Below, piece by piece: positions 18,229 to 27,548 of a stretch of 64,000 bases of DNA. Each line of letters opens with the position of its first letter. The first letter of the stretch is position 1. A program made the position numbers and the translations under genes. The stretch is taken from positions 186,001 through 250,000 of the forward strand of contig JADJYQ010000007.1 of the NCBI GenBank assembly GCA_016719615.1, read 5' to 3'. This DNA is from Saprospiraceae bacterium (GTDB lineage Bacteria; Bacteroidota; Bacteroidia; Chitinophagales; Saprospiraceae). Below the pieces are notes generated by a model. The model searched no databases and was not told the DNA's origin. It saw only the letters and a list, made by a program, of their open reading frames with translations.

Positions 18229-19440
18229 CTACAAATGTAAAAACATCTTTACCGGATCTTCCAATAATTCTTTCAGCTTCACCAGAAAACGAACAGATGA
18301 GGATCCATCGATCAGTCGATGATCGTATGAAAGTGCCAGATACATCATAGGTCTGATTGCGATCTCACCATTGACAACAACCGGCCTGTCTTTGATCGCA
18401 TGCATACCCAAAATAGCAGACTGAGGCTCATTTAAAATAGGGGTACTCATTAAAGATCCAAAAATACCACCATTCGTAATGGTAAAGGTGCCTCCGCTCA
18501 TTTCATCTAATGAAAGCGTAGCTGTTCTCGCTTTATCTGCCAGTATTTTCAATTGTTTTTCAAACGCATGGATCGTCAGTGATTCAACATTCCTGATCGG
18601 AGGTACTACCAAACCCGAATCTGTGGAAATGGCCACTGAAATATCTACATAATCATGATAGATAATTTCCTCACCATCAATAAATGCATTGACTTCAGGC
18701 ATTTGCATTAACACCTGACTGCAGGCTTTGGCAAAAAGCGACATAAAACCGATTTTTATACCATATTTTTTTTCATAAGCCTCGTTGTACTTTTTGCGGA
18801 GATCGATAAGGGCAGACATGTCGACTTCATTAAATGTAGTGAGCATGGCAGTATGATTACGCGCTTCCACCAATCTTTTAGATATGGTGCGTCGCATTCT
18901 GCTCATTTTTTCACGCCGATTTGATCGATTCAATACATTAGAATCATGACTTGCAAAAATAATTGGTTGTTGAACTTGTTTAACATGCTCAGCTTGCGAA
19001 ACTGCTTTGTCTGCAACTGCTTTTAATGCATCTTCTTTGGTAATTCGACCCTCCTTTCCGGTGCCAGAGACTTCAGAAATGGTAATGTTTGCCTCTCTCA
19101 TTAGTTTAGCAGCAGCCGGGGCGGGTTCTCTGATTTCAGATTGGCTACTTGAAGTTTGGGAAAGGACCTCTTTTTGTTGAGCGGTTTGCCCGGTCATCTT
19201 TGAAGAAGTATCTATGCGTGCAACCAGAGCTCCAATAGGCAGGTCATCTCCTTCTTTTGCCACATGGATCAGTTTTCCACTTGCCTCTGCAGGAAATTCC
19301 AAAGTTGCTTTGTCTGAATCGAATTCACAAATTGCTTCATCCATTGAGACAAAGCTCCCATCTGGTTTCAACCACCTAGATAGAGTGACTTCGGTAACCG
19401 ACTCACCTATAACCGGAACTTTTAAATCGATAATTGCCAT
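18229..19440 (-). CDS. sucB: 2-oxoglutarate dehydrogenase E2 (dihydrolipoyllysine succinyltransferase)
   Basis: This 403-residue protein has the E2 domain order: lipoyl domain (residues 1-75, lipoyl-Lys in FDSDKATLEF), a linker, a peripheral E1/E3-binding domain (PAAAKLMREANITISEVSGTG, about 107-140), and a catalytic acyltransferase core ending DHRLIDGSSSVRFL with the active His. The IGESVTEVTLSRWLK start and core favour the succinyl (TCA cycle) over the acetyl enzyme. It works in the cytoplasmic OGDH complex with SucA and Lpd, neither of which is adjacent. The gene is monocistronic. Confidence 0.93.
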   Translation of the reverse strand: MAIIDLKVPVIGESVTEVTLSRWLKPDGSFVSMDEAICEFDSDKATLEFPAEASGKLIHVAKEGDDLPIGALVARIDTSSKMTGQTAQQKEVLSQTSSSQSEIREPAPAAAKLMREANITISEVSGTGKEGRITKEDALKAVADKAVSQAEHVKQVQQPIIFASHDSNVLNRSNRREKMSRMRRTISKRLVEARNHTAMLTTFNEVDMSALIDLRKKYNEAYEKKYGIKIGFMSLFAKACSQVLMQMPEVNAFIDGEEIIYHDYVDISVAISTDSGLVVPPIRNVESLTIHAFEKQLKILADKARTATLSLDEMSGGTFTITNGGIFGSLMSTPILNEPQSAILGMHAIKDRPVVVNGEIAIRPMMYLALSYDHRLIDGSSSVRFLVKLKELLEDPVKMFLHL

Positions 19441-19670
19441 ACTTTAGATTGCAACAAAGGTAACTGTGAAAGAAATTTGACCATCCAAAAAAAATAATAA
19501 GTCGGTACTTGATATTAACCCCTGGTTGTCCTGTAATGTTCATTTAACTTATTATTTAATTTTGCTTTGCACTACACAAAATTTGCCTTCATACCTTGCA
19601 TACTCTTGAATCTACAAATTCGTTTTTTTCAAATTAAGAAGTCAATATTGAGCCTTCAAAATGATGACCA

Positions 19671-21224
19671 ATGAAACGAACATTTAAATATTACCGGATC
19701 ATGTGGTTGCGACATGACCTTTCATCGGGTATTTCCGTTTTTTTAATTGCACTTCCATTATGCATGGGTGTGGCTCTGGCTTCGAATGCACCTATTTATG
19801 CAGGAATTCTTTCCGGAATTATTGGAGGTATTATCGTAGCCCTGATCAGCAAATCTCCATTTGCAGTGTCGGGCCCTGCAGCAGGCTTAACAACCGTTGT
19901 CGCAGCTGCCATAACATCCCTGGGTGATTATAAATTATTTTTACTTTCTGTTTGTATTGCAGGATTGTTCCAGATTCTTTTGGCAGCTTTGAAAATTGGA
20001 ATCATTGTTAATTATTTTCCTTCATCTGTCATCAAAGGTATGCTGGCTGCCATAGGTATTATTTTAATATCGAAACAAATACCAATAGCTCTGGGCTATG
20101 ACCAACCAGATTTTTGGACCAGTGGATTTCTTGAAGTTTTCGCTTCCCATAACTTTCTGGGAAATCTTTCAAACTTTTGGGCGCATGTAAGTTTCTCGAC
20201 CATCCTTATTACTTTCCTTTCTTTAATCATTCTCATCTATATTAAATTTACAAACAATAAAAAAATAAAAAGTTTTCCCGCTCCTTTTATCATCGTATGT
20301 CTAGGTATCTTATTAAGTTTTTCGCTAACTCATTTTACTTTCGGCCTTCCATTAAAACCAAGCCAAATGGTTGAAATTTCTTCCAATATTTTTAGCGAAA
20401 TGACATTTCCGGATTTTTCACAACTCTTTTCTAATTTTAAAATTTGGGAAAACGGGCTCATTATTGGATCACTGGCTTCTTTGGAAACCCTTTTAAGTAT
20501 AAACGCGCTTGACAAATTGGATGCCCATAACCGGATCACTCCGGTCAATCGGGAATTATTTGCACAAGGTATCGGCAATATATGTTGTGGCCTTTTAGGA
20601 GCCATTCCCATCACGGCGGTAGTGGTTAGAGGAGCTGCAAACATTGATGCAGGGGCAAAAACAAAAGCATCCGCTTTTACACACGGTTTGCTTTTATTAG
20701 GCGCAGTTTTGACGATTCCTTTTATTTTAAATCTTATTCCCTTTGCATCATTGGCAGCTATACTATTGATTACAGGATATAACCTGACGAAACCAAAATT
20801 GTATAAAAGTATGTTTACACTAGGTTCGAATCAATATCTGCCATTTATACTGACCATTGTAATGATTCTACTTACCAATTTATTAGTAGGTGTATGTATT
20901 GGTTTGCTTTTATCGATTTATTACATTGTGCAGAAAAATTTTAAAGCCGAATATAAAATCACAAAGACACATCAAGGAGGAATAGAAACTTATTACATTA
21001 AACTGAACTCCAATGTGACATTTTTAAATAAAGTCAATCTCCGAAAAGTTTTAGACGACATTCCCGAATACAGCATATTGACGATTGATGGCAGTGATTG
21101 TAATTTTATTGATTATGATATTCTTGAAATTATTGGAGAGTACGAGAATAAAGCTCACGACAAACATATTGAATTGCATTTGTCCGGAATTGAAAAAGTA
21201 GAAACAACCACCTTACATCATTAA
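19671..21224 (+). CDS. SulP family inorganic anion transporter
   Basis: The 517-residue protein starts with FKYYRIMWLRHDLSSGISVFLIALP, the SulP signature entry. About a dozen hydrophobic helices follow, including SKSPFAVSGPAAGLTTVVAAA and a long SLETLLSINALDKLD loop. A C-terminal STAS domain (about 430-517) is marked by ILTIDGSDCNFIDYDILEII. Family members move bicarbonate or sulfate, often with Na+ or protons. In many Bacteroidota a carbonic anhydrase gene accompanies it and would argue for bicarbonate, but none is present here, so the substrate is open. It is an inner membrane protein. Confidence 0.9.
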   Translation: MKRTFKYYRIMWLRHDLSSGISVFLIALPLCMGVALASNAPIYAGILSGIIGGIIVALISKSPFAVSGPAAGLTTVVAAAITSLGDYKLFLLSVCIAGLFQILLAALKIGIIVNYFPSSVIKGMLAAIGIILISKQIPIALGYDQPDFWTSGFLEVFASHNFLGNLSNFWAHVSFSTILITFLSLIILIYIKFTNNKKIKSFPAPFIIVCLGILLSFSLTHFTFGLPLKPSQMVEISSNIFSEMTFPDFSQLFSNFKIWENGLIIGSLASLETLLSINALDKLDAHNRITPVNRELFAQGIGNICCGLLGAIPITAVVVRGAANIDAGAKTKASAFTHGLLLLGAVLTIPFILNLIPFASLAAILLITGYNLTKPKLYKSMFTLGSNQYLPFILTIVMILLTNLLVGVCIGLLLSIYYIVQKNFKAEYKITKTHQGGIETYYIKLNSNVTFLNKVNLRKVLDDIPEYSILTIDGSDCNFIDYDILEIIGEYENKAHDKHIELHLSGIEKVETTTLHH

Positions 21225-21267
21225 TTATTCTCTACTATAAATGATCAATTTGAGACAAGCAGTTGAT

Positions 21268-22362
21268 TCAGTTCATATTTTTACTCAAGGCCTCCGTTAA
21301 AAGTTCCGGAAATTGATCGGGAGAGCAGGCAAAACATGGAATATCCAAGTCAGCGATTTGCTTTGCGAGCATCTGGTCATACTCCGGAGTGCCGCTATCT
21401 GTAAGGCTCAACAGACTATAAATCTTAACTCCACGATCAAGTAAACCATTGAGCTGCAGAATAAGGTCTTGTTTGTTGCCACCTTCATACAAATCGCTTA
21501 CCATAAATAACAAACAATCTGAAGGATTCCGCATTTTTTGGGCGGCATACCTCACCGCCAGGGCAATATCCGTGCCCCCTCCACACGCAGCGCTAAACAA
21601 CAATTGAACAGGATCATCATATTTGTTTGTAAAATCCAAAATCTCCGTATTAAAAAAAATAAGTTGCGTTTCTACCGTTTTTATAGATGCCAAAACAGAC
21701 GCTACAATTGCAGTATAGACCATGCTTTCAATCATGGACTCGGAAATATCGACGAGAATAAAGATTTCTGGGATTCGGGTAGCTTTCTTATATCCATACC
21801 ATTGCACAGGAATGATAGAGTTCAGATTGTTTTGATAATGCTTCAAATTCCTGTGTATCGTTTTATTCCAATCGATTACGCTGGTTGTCGGGTGTATTGG
21901 TTTTGACAACTGTACTTTTGCTTTTTGCACCGCAAAGATCAGCTTGTACTTCAGTTTTTGTTCAATTTCAGACACCAAATGTTGCACAATTTGTCGGGCT
22001 GCAGCCTTTGTTCTATCGGGCAACAAATGTTGCAATTGTAAAATAGTAGCAACCATAGAAATAGAAGGTTCAAGTTTTTCCAACAATTCGGGTTCCAATA
22101 GCATTTCCTTTACACCCTGACGTTCAAGCGCATCATTCTGCATGATCTGCACTACTTCCGTTGGAAAATTCAGCCTGATACCATCCAACCACTTCTTGAT
22201 TTTTAAAGATGATTTACCAAATCCGCCACCTTCCTTTGCTCCATAAACCATTTGTAGCAAATGCTCCAGGTCTTTGTATTCTTGCGTAAGTTCAATATTA
22301 TTTGGTGCTTCATCCTCCGTTCCCAGAACCAATTTCCACCTACTCAGACTATTGCCTTCCAT
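21268..22362 (-). CDS. VWA domain (CoxE/YehP-like) protein
   Basis: This 364-residue cytoplasmic protein has an N-terminal alpha-helical half (SLSRWKLVLG, YGAKEGGGFGKSSLKIKKWL, LLPDRTKAAARQIV). Its C-terminal von Willebrand A domain has the MIDAS metal site in LVDISESMIES, GGGTDIALAV and the strand LLFMVSDLYEG. Related genes usually sit beside MoxR-type AAA ATPases in gene sets of unknown chaperone-like function. Here it stands alone, divergent from the LtaS-like gene with only 35 bp between starts, so its partners must lie elsewhere. The frame is intact. Confidence 0.82.
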   Translation of the reverse strand: MEGNSLSRWKLVLGTEDEAPNNIELTQEYKDLEHLLQMVYGAKEGGGFGKSSLKIKKWLDGIRLNFPTEVVQIMQNDALERQGVKEMLLEPELLEKLEPSISMVATILQLQHLLPDRTKAAARQIVQHLVSEIEQKLKYKLIFAVQKAKVQLSKPIHPTTSVIDWNKTIHRNLKHYQNNLNSIIPVQWYGYKKATRIPEIFILVDISESMIESMVYTAIVASVLASIKTVETQLIFFNTEILDFTNKYDDPVQLLFSAACGGGTDIALAVRYAAQKMRNPSDCLLFMVSDLYEGGNKQDLILQLNGLLDRGVKIYSLLSLTDSGTPEYDQMLAKQIADLDIPCFACSPDQFPELLTEALSKNMN

Positions 22363-22397
22363 TAAAGCAAAATTAGTATTTTTGGGCGCTCTTTTAT

Positions 22398-24209
22398 ATG
22401 ATGACAGGATATCTGAAATGGATTTTAAGTTTATTTTTATGTTGGTTGATTTGGTTTAGCCTATTGCGCATATGTTTTATAAGCTTTGAGCACTTTTTCC
22501 ATTACACCATAAGTCTCTCTGATTTTTTTAAAGCTATGTTTCATGGTTTGTATATGGATTTATCCATGACCGGATATTTGATCTTGATTCCTTTCCTTCT
22601 TTTTTTCTTAAAGAGTTATGTCCCATATGATAAGATCGTTTACTACTATCATATCCTTTTGATAGCAATAATCTCCCTTTTATATGGTTCTGATGCAGTG
22701 TTGTACCGCGAATGGGGTTATCGACTAGATAAAACGGCCTTTATGTATTTAACGCAATTCCGGGAAGCCGGTAATTTTATCGCCCCATCCAATAGTATCA
22801 TGGGTATCTGCTTAAGTTGCTGTTTTTTCATAACCGGTTGGTTTATCTTTCAAAAATTCAAATCAATTTCCGAAATATCGACGCACAAGTACTTGTATGT
22901 GCTTCATTTTCTTTGCATTCCGCTTTTAATTTTACCTATCAGGGGTGGCATTGGAATTATACCTATGAATCCCGGAAAAGTATATTTTAGCACTCATGCA
23001 TTTTCCAATCATTCGGCACTTAATGTTCCCTGGAATCTCTTATACAGCTTCGAAAAGTCCAACAAAACCAGACAGGATATTATCCTTTTAAATTCCCAGG
23101 CTACAGATGAAATATTGGCCTCTAATATCCTGGGTCGAGATACTAACAACTGTTCGTTTTTAACATTGAAGCGTCCAAAAATTCTAATGTTTCTATTAGA
23201 AAGTTTCACTGCCAATTTGATTTATAATAATTTTGAAGAAACAGAGATCACTCCCGGGCTCAATCGCAATTTTAAAACAGGGGTTTACTTTAAAAATGCA
23301 TATGCTTCCGGAGATCGAACGGAAATGGGAATTGCTGCAAGTCTGAGTGGATTTCCGGCACAACCCTTTTCTTCTATCCTTCATTATCCCGATAAAACAT
23401 TAAAATTACCATCTATCCTTACAGATTTGGAATTTGAAGGATATCACACTGCGTTCTATTATGGCGGAGATGTGAGTTTCGCAAACATGAATAGTTATTT
23501 TTTGAATGCAGGTTGTGACCGCATTTTGGATAAGTCTGCATTTCCTTCTTCAAGTTATAATGCCAAGTGGGGTGTTCATGATCACATTTTATTTGAAAAA
23601 ATTTACGGAGACATTATAACTGACACTAGCTTGTTTTTTAAAATCTGTTTGAGTCTGAGCAGTCACCCTCCTTATGATGTCCCTGAAAAAACCAAATGGG
23701 AAAGTATCCGTGAGGAAGTTCAATTTCTGAACACAGCTCACTATACAGACAAACATCTGACAAGGATGTTGGATCAATTAAAACAACTTCCAATTTGGAA
23801 TGAATTACTTATTGTGATTGTTGCCGATCATGGTGCCAGGTTCCCAGGCAATCATCCTTTCCATACTCCTGAGAAATTTCATATTCCCATGTGGTTTGGA
23901 GGAGGTGTCATTCAAAAAGATACCATTATTCAAACAATTGTTAGTCAAAGTGATTTGCCTGCTTTGCTATTGGAACAAATGGGCTTACTCCATCACGAAT
24001 ATACGTTTTCAAGAGGACTTTCATCCAGCTGTATTCCATTCGCCTACTACGCATTCAACAAAGGTTATGGCATCGTAGATTCATGTGGCACCAAATCATG
24101 GAGCCTTGATCCGCATCAGTTATTATTGAAAGTTTCAAGCCCTTGTACCCCCGATGATTTAGGAAAAGCATTCACACAAAAAGTATTAAATGTCTTTGAA
24201 TCACTTTAA
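22398..24209 (+). CDS. LtaS-like sulfatase-family membrane phosphotransferase
   Basis: This 603-residue protein begins with about five membrane helices (residues 1-190), followed by an extracytoplasmic alkaline phosphatase/sulfatase fold. FLLESFTANL provides a metal-binding Glu, ASGDRTEMGI the nucleophilic Thr, and IVVADHGARFPGNHPFHTPEKFHIP the Asp/His metal ligands. This is the architecture of lipoteichoic acid synthase and phosphoglycerol transferases. In Gram-negative Bacteroidota such enzymes add phosphoglycerol or phosphoethanolamine to glycans or lipids, and the exact donor is not readable. It is anchored in the inner membrane with its active site in the periplasm. The start is shared with a short divergent promoter region. 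Confidence 0.88.
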   Translation: MMTGYLKWILSLFLCWLIWFSLLRICFISFEHFFHYTISLSDFFKAMFHGLYMDLSMTGYLILIPFLLFFLKSYVPYDKIVYYYHILLIAIISLLYGSDAVLYREWGYRLDKTAFMYLTQFREAGNFIAPSNSIMGICLSCCFFITGWFIFQKFKSISEISTHKYLYVLHFLCIPLLILPIRGGIGIIPMNPGKVYFSTHAFSNHSALNVPWNLLYSFEKSNKTRQDIILLNSQATDEILASNILGRDTNNCSFLTLKRPKILMFLLESFTANLIYNNFEETEITPGLNRNFKTGVYFKNAYASGDRTEMGIAASLSGFPAQPFSSILHYPDKTLKLPSILTDLEFEGYHTAFYYGGDVSFANMNSYFLNAGCDRILDKSAFPSSSYNAKWGVHDHILFEKIYGDIITDTSLFFKICLSLSSHPPYDVPEKTKWESIREEVQFLNTAHYTDKHLTRMLDQLKQLPIWNELLIVIVADHGARFPGNHPFHTPEKFHIPMWFGGGVIQKDTIIQTIVSQSDLPALLLEQMGLLHHEYTFSRGLSSSCIPFAYYAFNKGYGIVDSCGTKSWSLDPHQLLLKVSSPCTPDDLGKAFTQKVLNVFESL

Positions 24210-24352
24210 GCGCGCTCGATTAACCAGTTCAAAAGGCAATACATTATTAATTTAAGCTTGCGAAAATAAACCAGGATATTTTTCGTAAAAAAATAACAAA
24301 AGAATTTACTATTTCATAAAATCAGTCCTTTCTGAAAATCAATGCTGTCCAT

Positions 24353-24937
24353 TTACATTTTCACCAATATAAAAAACAATTCGTTTCCGGCTCTCTTGGG
24401 AATGCTGTTGTAACAATTATCAAGTTTTCGGATTTGAAATTTTGCGCTGAATAGTTCCCTATATTCATCAGCATCACCTCCAAATGGCGGACCATCCGCA
24501 GCAAATGCGGTGGCAAAAAGTAGCCCGGCCACCACACCTTCCGGGTTCAATAAGTCGTGACATTGCTGCACGTATTGCCTACGTTTGCCTGGGTCTAAAG
24601 CACAAAAGAAAGTTTGTTCGAGGATGAGATCGTAAGGACCCTTCAATTCAAAAAAATCGCAGCATAATGAATGTACAGCATTCTTTCCGCGAAATTTCTC
24701 CGTTAAATTAGCCACTGCCTTTGGAGAAATGTCGACAATATCAATATTTGTATATCCCATGTTTATTAATTCCTCAGCTTCATAGGCATTACCACAGCCC
24801 GGTATTAAAATCTTTGCAGATTTATTGGGATAGCTCTCCATAAAAGTTATTAAAGCTGGTGAAGCATAACCTATATCCCATCCTGTTGTTCCCTGTTGCC
24901 ATCTGAGGTCCCAAAACTCCTTGTCTAAATTTTGCAT
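24353..24937 (-). CDS. TPMT-family SAM-dependent methyltransferase
   Basis: This 194-residue enzyme has the thiopurine methyltransferase layout: an N-terminal FWDLRWQQGTTGWDIGYASPAL, then the SAM-binding motif AKILIPGCGNAYEAEELI, the acidic strand NIDIVDISPKAV, and LILEQTFFCALDPGKRRQYV. The domain is complete and of normal length. Bacterial relatives methylate small sulfur, selenium or tellurium compounds or halides, or serve detoxification. The natural substrate here is unknown. It is cytoplasmic and single, with unrelated genes on both sides. Confidence 0.88.
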   Translation of the reverse strand: MQNLDKEFWDLRWQQGTTGWDIGYASPALITFMESYPNKSAKILIPGCGNAYEAEELINMGYTNIDIVDISPKAVANLTEKFRGKNAVHSLCCDFFELKGPYDLILEQTFFCALDPGKRRQYVQQCHDLLNPEGVVAGLLFATAFAADGPPFGGDADEYRELFSAKFQIRKLDNCYNSIPKRAGNELFFILVKM

Positions 24938-25020
24938 TTGCGATTAGAATTTATTGTAAATATTTATTAGTCTTGCGAAACCATGGAGAATAAATTATAA
25001 AATGAGAATCCATCCAAGGT

Positions 25021-26067
25021 CTATTTTACATAAAATTTTGCGAAAACCGGGTGATGGTCCGAATATGGAGTATGTAATACTCTGTGCGAGCAAAAAATAA
25101 TTTCCTTTAAATCACCCATAACATAATCAATTCTTAGTCCGGGTAATGCGCCAGCATACGTTGTACCCAAGCCCGAGCCACATTCGAGGAAACTGTCATT
25201 GCGATCTTGTGCCAATACTTTATAACAATGTGAGAAAGGCGTATCGTTAAAATCGCCTGCAATAATACAGGGCTTGCCACAATCTATGGCATTTTGTTTT
25301 ACCAGTAGCGCTTGTTTTGATCGTATGATGGCACTATTTTTATACTTACGCAACATCCTCCGAATCGTTCCGACGGTCTTATCATTTTCCTCTGACTGAT
25401 CTGTGGTAATCGCCGTAACTTCTTTGGTGATTTGATTACTTTGAAGATGAAGGCTATAAACCCTGACCGTTTTACCTTGCATCAGAACATCAACCCACAA
25501 ACAACTGTTCGTTCGCTTTCCAAAATCGATGCGGCCTTTGTCTAAAATCGGGAACTTCGAATATATTGCTGCCCCGTGTTGAATTAAATAATGAAAGTGC
25601 GGGTAGATACCAGCATTGTTAATAATTTCATCGGCAAAAAAATTATCTTCCTGAACACAAAGAATATCGGGATCGTGTTGTCTGATAAATGAAATAAATT
25701 TATTTTTTTTCATTTGCATCATTGCAGCAGAAGTATCCTTTAATTGTTTCAAACCGTAGACATTGTAACTCATGATGCTTATAGGATCTTTACGGCATTT
25801 ATTGGCATCAGATGTTTCTCCGAAACTGAACATGAGTAACAAGGGATTCCATCCTAAAACAATGGTGACCAATGGCAACCATGCATTTTTCCAATTAAAA
25901 AGTAGCCAAAACAAAATCAGGATAATGTTGATGAGAAAAACAACAGGAATAAACAAACTAACAATTGAAAACATCCAGAATATGGAAGGTTCTAATCCGA
26001 CCATCAGATAAATACCAATGCAGACAATGAACCAAACAATATTTAAGGATAAAAAAAAACGCAACAT
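25021..26067 (-). CDS. Membrane-anchored endonuclease/exonuclease/phosphatase (EEP) family protein
   Basis: Three hydrophobic helices (residues about 4-100, e.g. SIVSLFIPVVFLINIILIL) precede an EEP domain. Motifs are SIMSYNVYGLKQL, DILCVQEDNFF (metal-binding Glu), SLHLQSNQ, CIIAGDFNDTPFSH and the C-terminal SDHHPVFAKF with the catalytic His. The length of 348 is typical of a membrane EEP group common in Bacteroidota. The substrate could be a lipid phosphate or nucleic acid and is unknown. It is the last gene of a mutL-rhomboid-rhomboid-EEP operon, starting 3 nt after the preceding stop. Confidence 0.88.
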   Translation of the reverse strand: MLRFFLSLNIVWFIVCIGIYLMVGLEPSIFWMFSIVSLFIPVVFLINIILILFWLLFNWKNAWLPLVTIVLGWNPLLLMFSFGETSDANKCRKDPISIMSYNVYGLKQLKDTSAAMMQMKKNKFISFIRQHDPDILCVQEDNFFADEIINNAGIYPHFHYLIQHGAAIYSKFPILDKGRIDFGKRTNSCLWVDVLMQGKTVRVYSLHLQSNQITKEVTAITTDQSEENDKTVGTIRRMLRKYKNSAIIRSKQALLVKQNAIDCGKPCIIAGDFNDTPFSHCYKVLAQDRNDSFLECGSGLGTTYAGALPGLRIDYVMGDLKEIIFCSHRVLHTPYSDHHPVFAKFYVK

Positions 26068-26070
26068 GTA

Positions 26071-26940
26071 TTATTCTTTACTTCGGTGATCAAGATATGA
26101 TTTCTCATCATCACTTAAAGTCTGAATCCCCTGTTTGTGAATTTTATCGAGAATTTGATTGAGACGATCCTCAGCAGGTTTGTCATCCGTGTGAGATTTT
26201 GGTTTTCTATGAAAGGGTAAGATTTTTGGTTTTTTCTTTGTTTTATGGAAAGCCTTTAATTTCAATATATCCATATCGAATCCTTTACGAAGTAATACGA
26301 TATATAAATAACCCCACAAAGCACCACCCAGATGCGCAAAATGGCCTCCAGTGTTGCTGGTTTGTCCTGCAAACAAAATGTCCAAAATGAGGATGACCAA
26401 TGCGAGATATTTGAGTTGAACATTGCCAAAAATCAATAAGCGTATATTATAAGTGGGTGAAATAGTAGCGGCTGCAAACAACAATCCATTAACCGCAGCG
26501 GAAGCTCCATAGGCATGTATTTCCATATGCTGATACCAGGGAATGAATTGTGCTGAAAGGATAAATGCCAGAGCTCCAAACAAAGCCGCCTCAAAAAAAA
26601 TGTATTTCGCATGCCTAATGCCGATGAGATCTTCAACAATTCCTGCAAACCAATAAAGCCACATCATGTTCCATAATAAATGAAAGAAACCCTCATGCAC
26701 AAAAATATGGGTCACCCATACCCAAATCCTCCAAATATTATCAATCCATTCTGATGAAATACTGACCGAATAGATAATATCATGATACGTTGCTGCTGCC
26801 AGTCCATCATTGCTAAACGTAAACCAAGCTTTCAAAATATTCAGCAGCAAAAAGACAGCTACACAAATAGCAATACAGCGAATCCAGAAACCGCCGGTTT
26901 GTAATTTGTATCGGATATCTTTAACGATTGAATCAAACAT
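26071..26940 (-). CDS. Rhomboid family intramembrane serine protease
   Basis: From the ATG at 26940 (MFDSIVKDIRYK) this is about 289 residues. An upstream start at 27045 would overlap the previous gene and is rejected. Six helices carry the rhomboid signatures HEGFFHLLWNMMWLYWF (HxxxN region), the nucleophile Ser in YGASAAVNGLLF, and the catalytic His in GGHFAHLGGALWGYLY. A charged cytosolic tail ends RLNQILDKIHKQGIQTLSDDE, a short helical domain often attached to Bacteroidota rhomboids. It is a paralogue of the gene directly upstream, separated by 2 nt. Confidence 0.9.
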   Translation of the reverse strand: MFDSIVKDIRYKLQTGGFWIRCIAICVAVFLLLNILKAWFTFSNDGLAAATYHDIIYSVSISSEWIDNIWRIWVWVTHIFVHEGFFHLLWNMMWLYWFAGIVEDLIGIRHAKYIFFEAALFGALAFILSAQFIPWYQHMEIHAYGASAAVNGLLFAAATISPTYNIRLLIFGNVQLKYLALVILILDILFAGQTSNTGGHFAHLGGALWGYLYIVLLRKGFDMDILKLKAFHKTKKKPKILPFHRKPKSHTDDKPAEDRLNQILDKIHKQGIQTLSDDEKSYLDHRSKE

Positions 26941-26942
26941 GA

Positions 26943-27545
26943 TTATGGTCGTGCGCGCCAAAAATACAATAATAAAAATCCCATGAATGCACCTCCTAAA
27001 TGCGCATAATGTGCAATACCGGTATGATATCCACTCAAACCCCAAATCAAATCACCTGCCAGAAAAAAGATCGCCAGATATTTTGCTTTTACAGGAATGG
27101 GGATAAACAATAGGCTCATCGGAAGATTGGGATAAAGGTAGGCCAATCCTATAAACAATCCATTGATAGCACCTGATGCACCAACAACCGGAATATGGAT
27201 CTCTGCTTCGGATCCCATAAAATGAATAAGCACAAATTTTGATAAGATATGAAGCATGGCTCCACCTAATCCGCAAGCCAAATAATAGATTGTAAATTTT
27301 TTAGTCCCAAGACTTTGTTCCATTAACGGCCCAATGAAAAATAAGGAAAGCATATTAAACAAAAGGTGATTCGTACTTCCGTGCATAAACATATGCGTAA
27401 TCACCTGCCAGGGTTGAAACATTGGGCTCCCGGGATAAAAGAGATAAAGCTGGTGTTTGAAATCGGCCATCAAACTTAAAGAAGCAAAAAAAAGAATGAT
27501 ATTGATAAACAACAGGTGTTTGACAGCGTCTGTAATTTGAAACAT
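26943..27545 (-). CDS. Rhomboid family intramembrane serine protease (compact)
   Basis: This 200-residue six-helix protease has HGSTNHLLFNMLSLFFIGP (HxxxN loop), Ser in VVGASGAINGLFIGL and His in HYAHLGGAFMGFLLLYF. It is shorter than its neighbour, lacking the cytosolic tail. Both cleave membrane proteins within the bilayer, and substrates are not predictable. It begins 3 nt after the mutL stop and is followed by the second rhomboid at 2 nt, so expression and perhaps function are linked. Confidence 0.9.
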   Translation of the reverse strand: MFQITDAVKHLLFINIILFFASLSLMADFKHQLYLFYPGSPMFQPWQVITHMFMHGSTNHLLFNMLSLFFIGPLMEQSLGTKKFTIYYLACGLGGAMLHILSKFVLIHFMGSEAEIHIPVVGASGAINGLFIGLAYLYPNLPMSLLFIPIPVKAKYLAIFFLAGDLIWGLSGYHTGIAHYAHLGGAFMGFLLLYFWRARP

Positions 27546-27548
27546 GGT

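Noticed and set aside
19671..21224. Bicarbonate transporter assignment for the SulP protein
   Set aside because: No carbonic anhydrase gene or substrate-specific motif supports bicarbonate over sulfate, so only the family is called.
21268..22362. MoxR-VWA chaperone-like operon
   Set aside because: Only the VWA gene is present; the flanking genes are a SulP transporter and an LtaS-like enzyme, so no such cluster can be claimed here.
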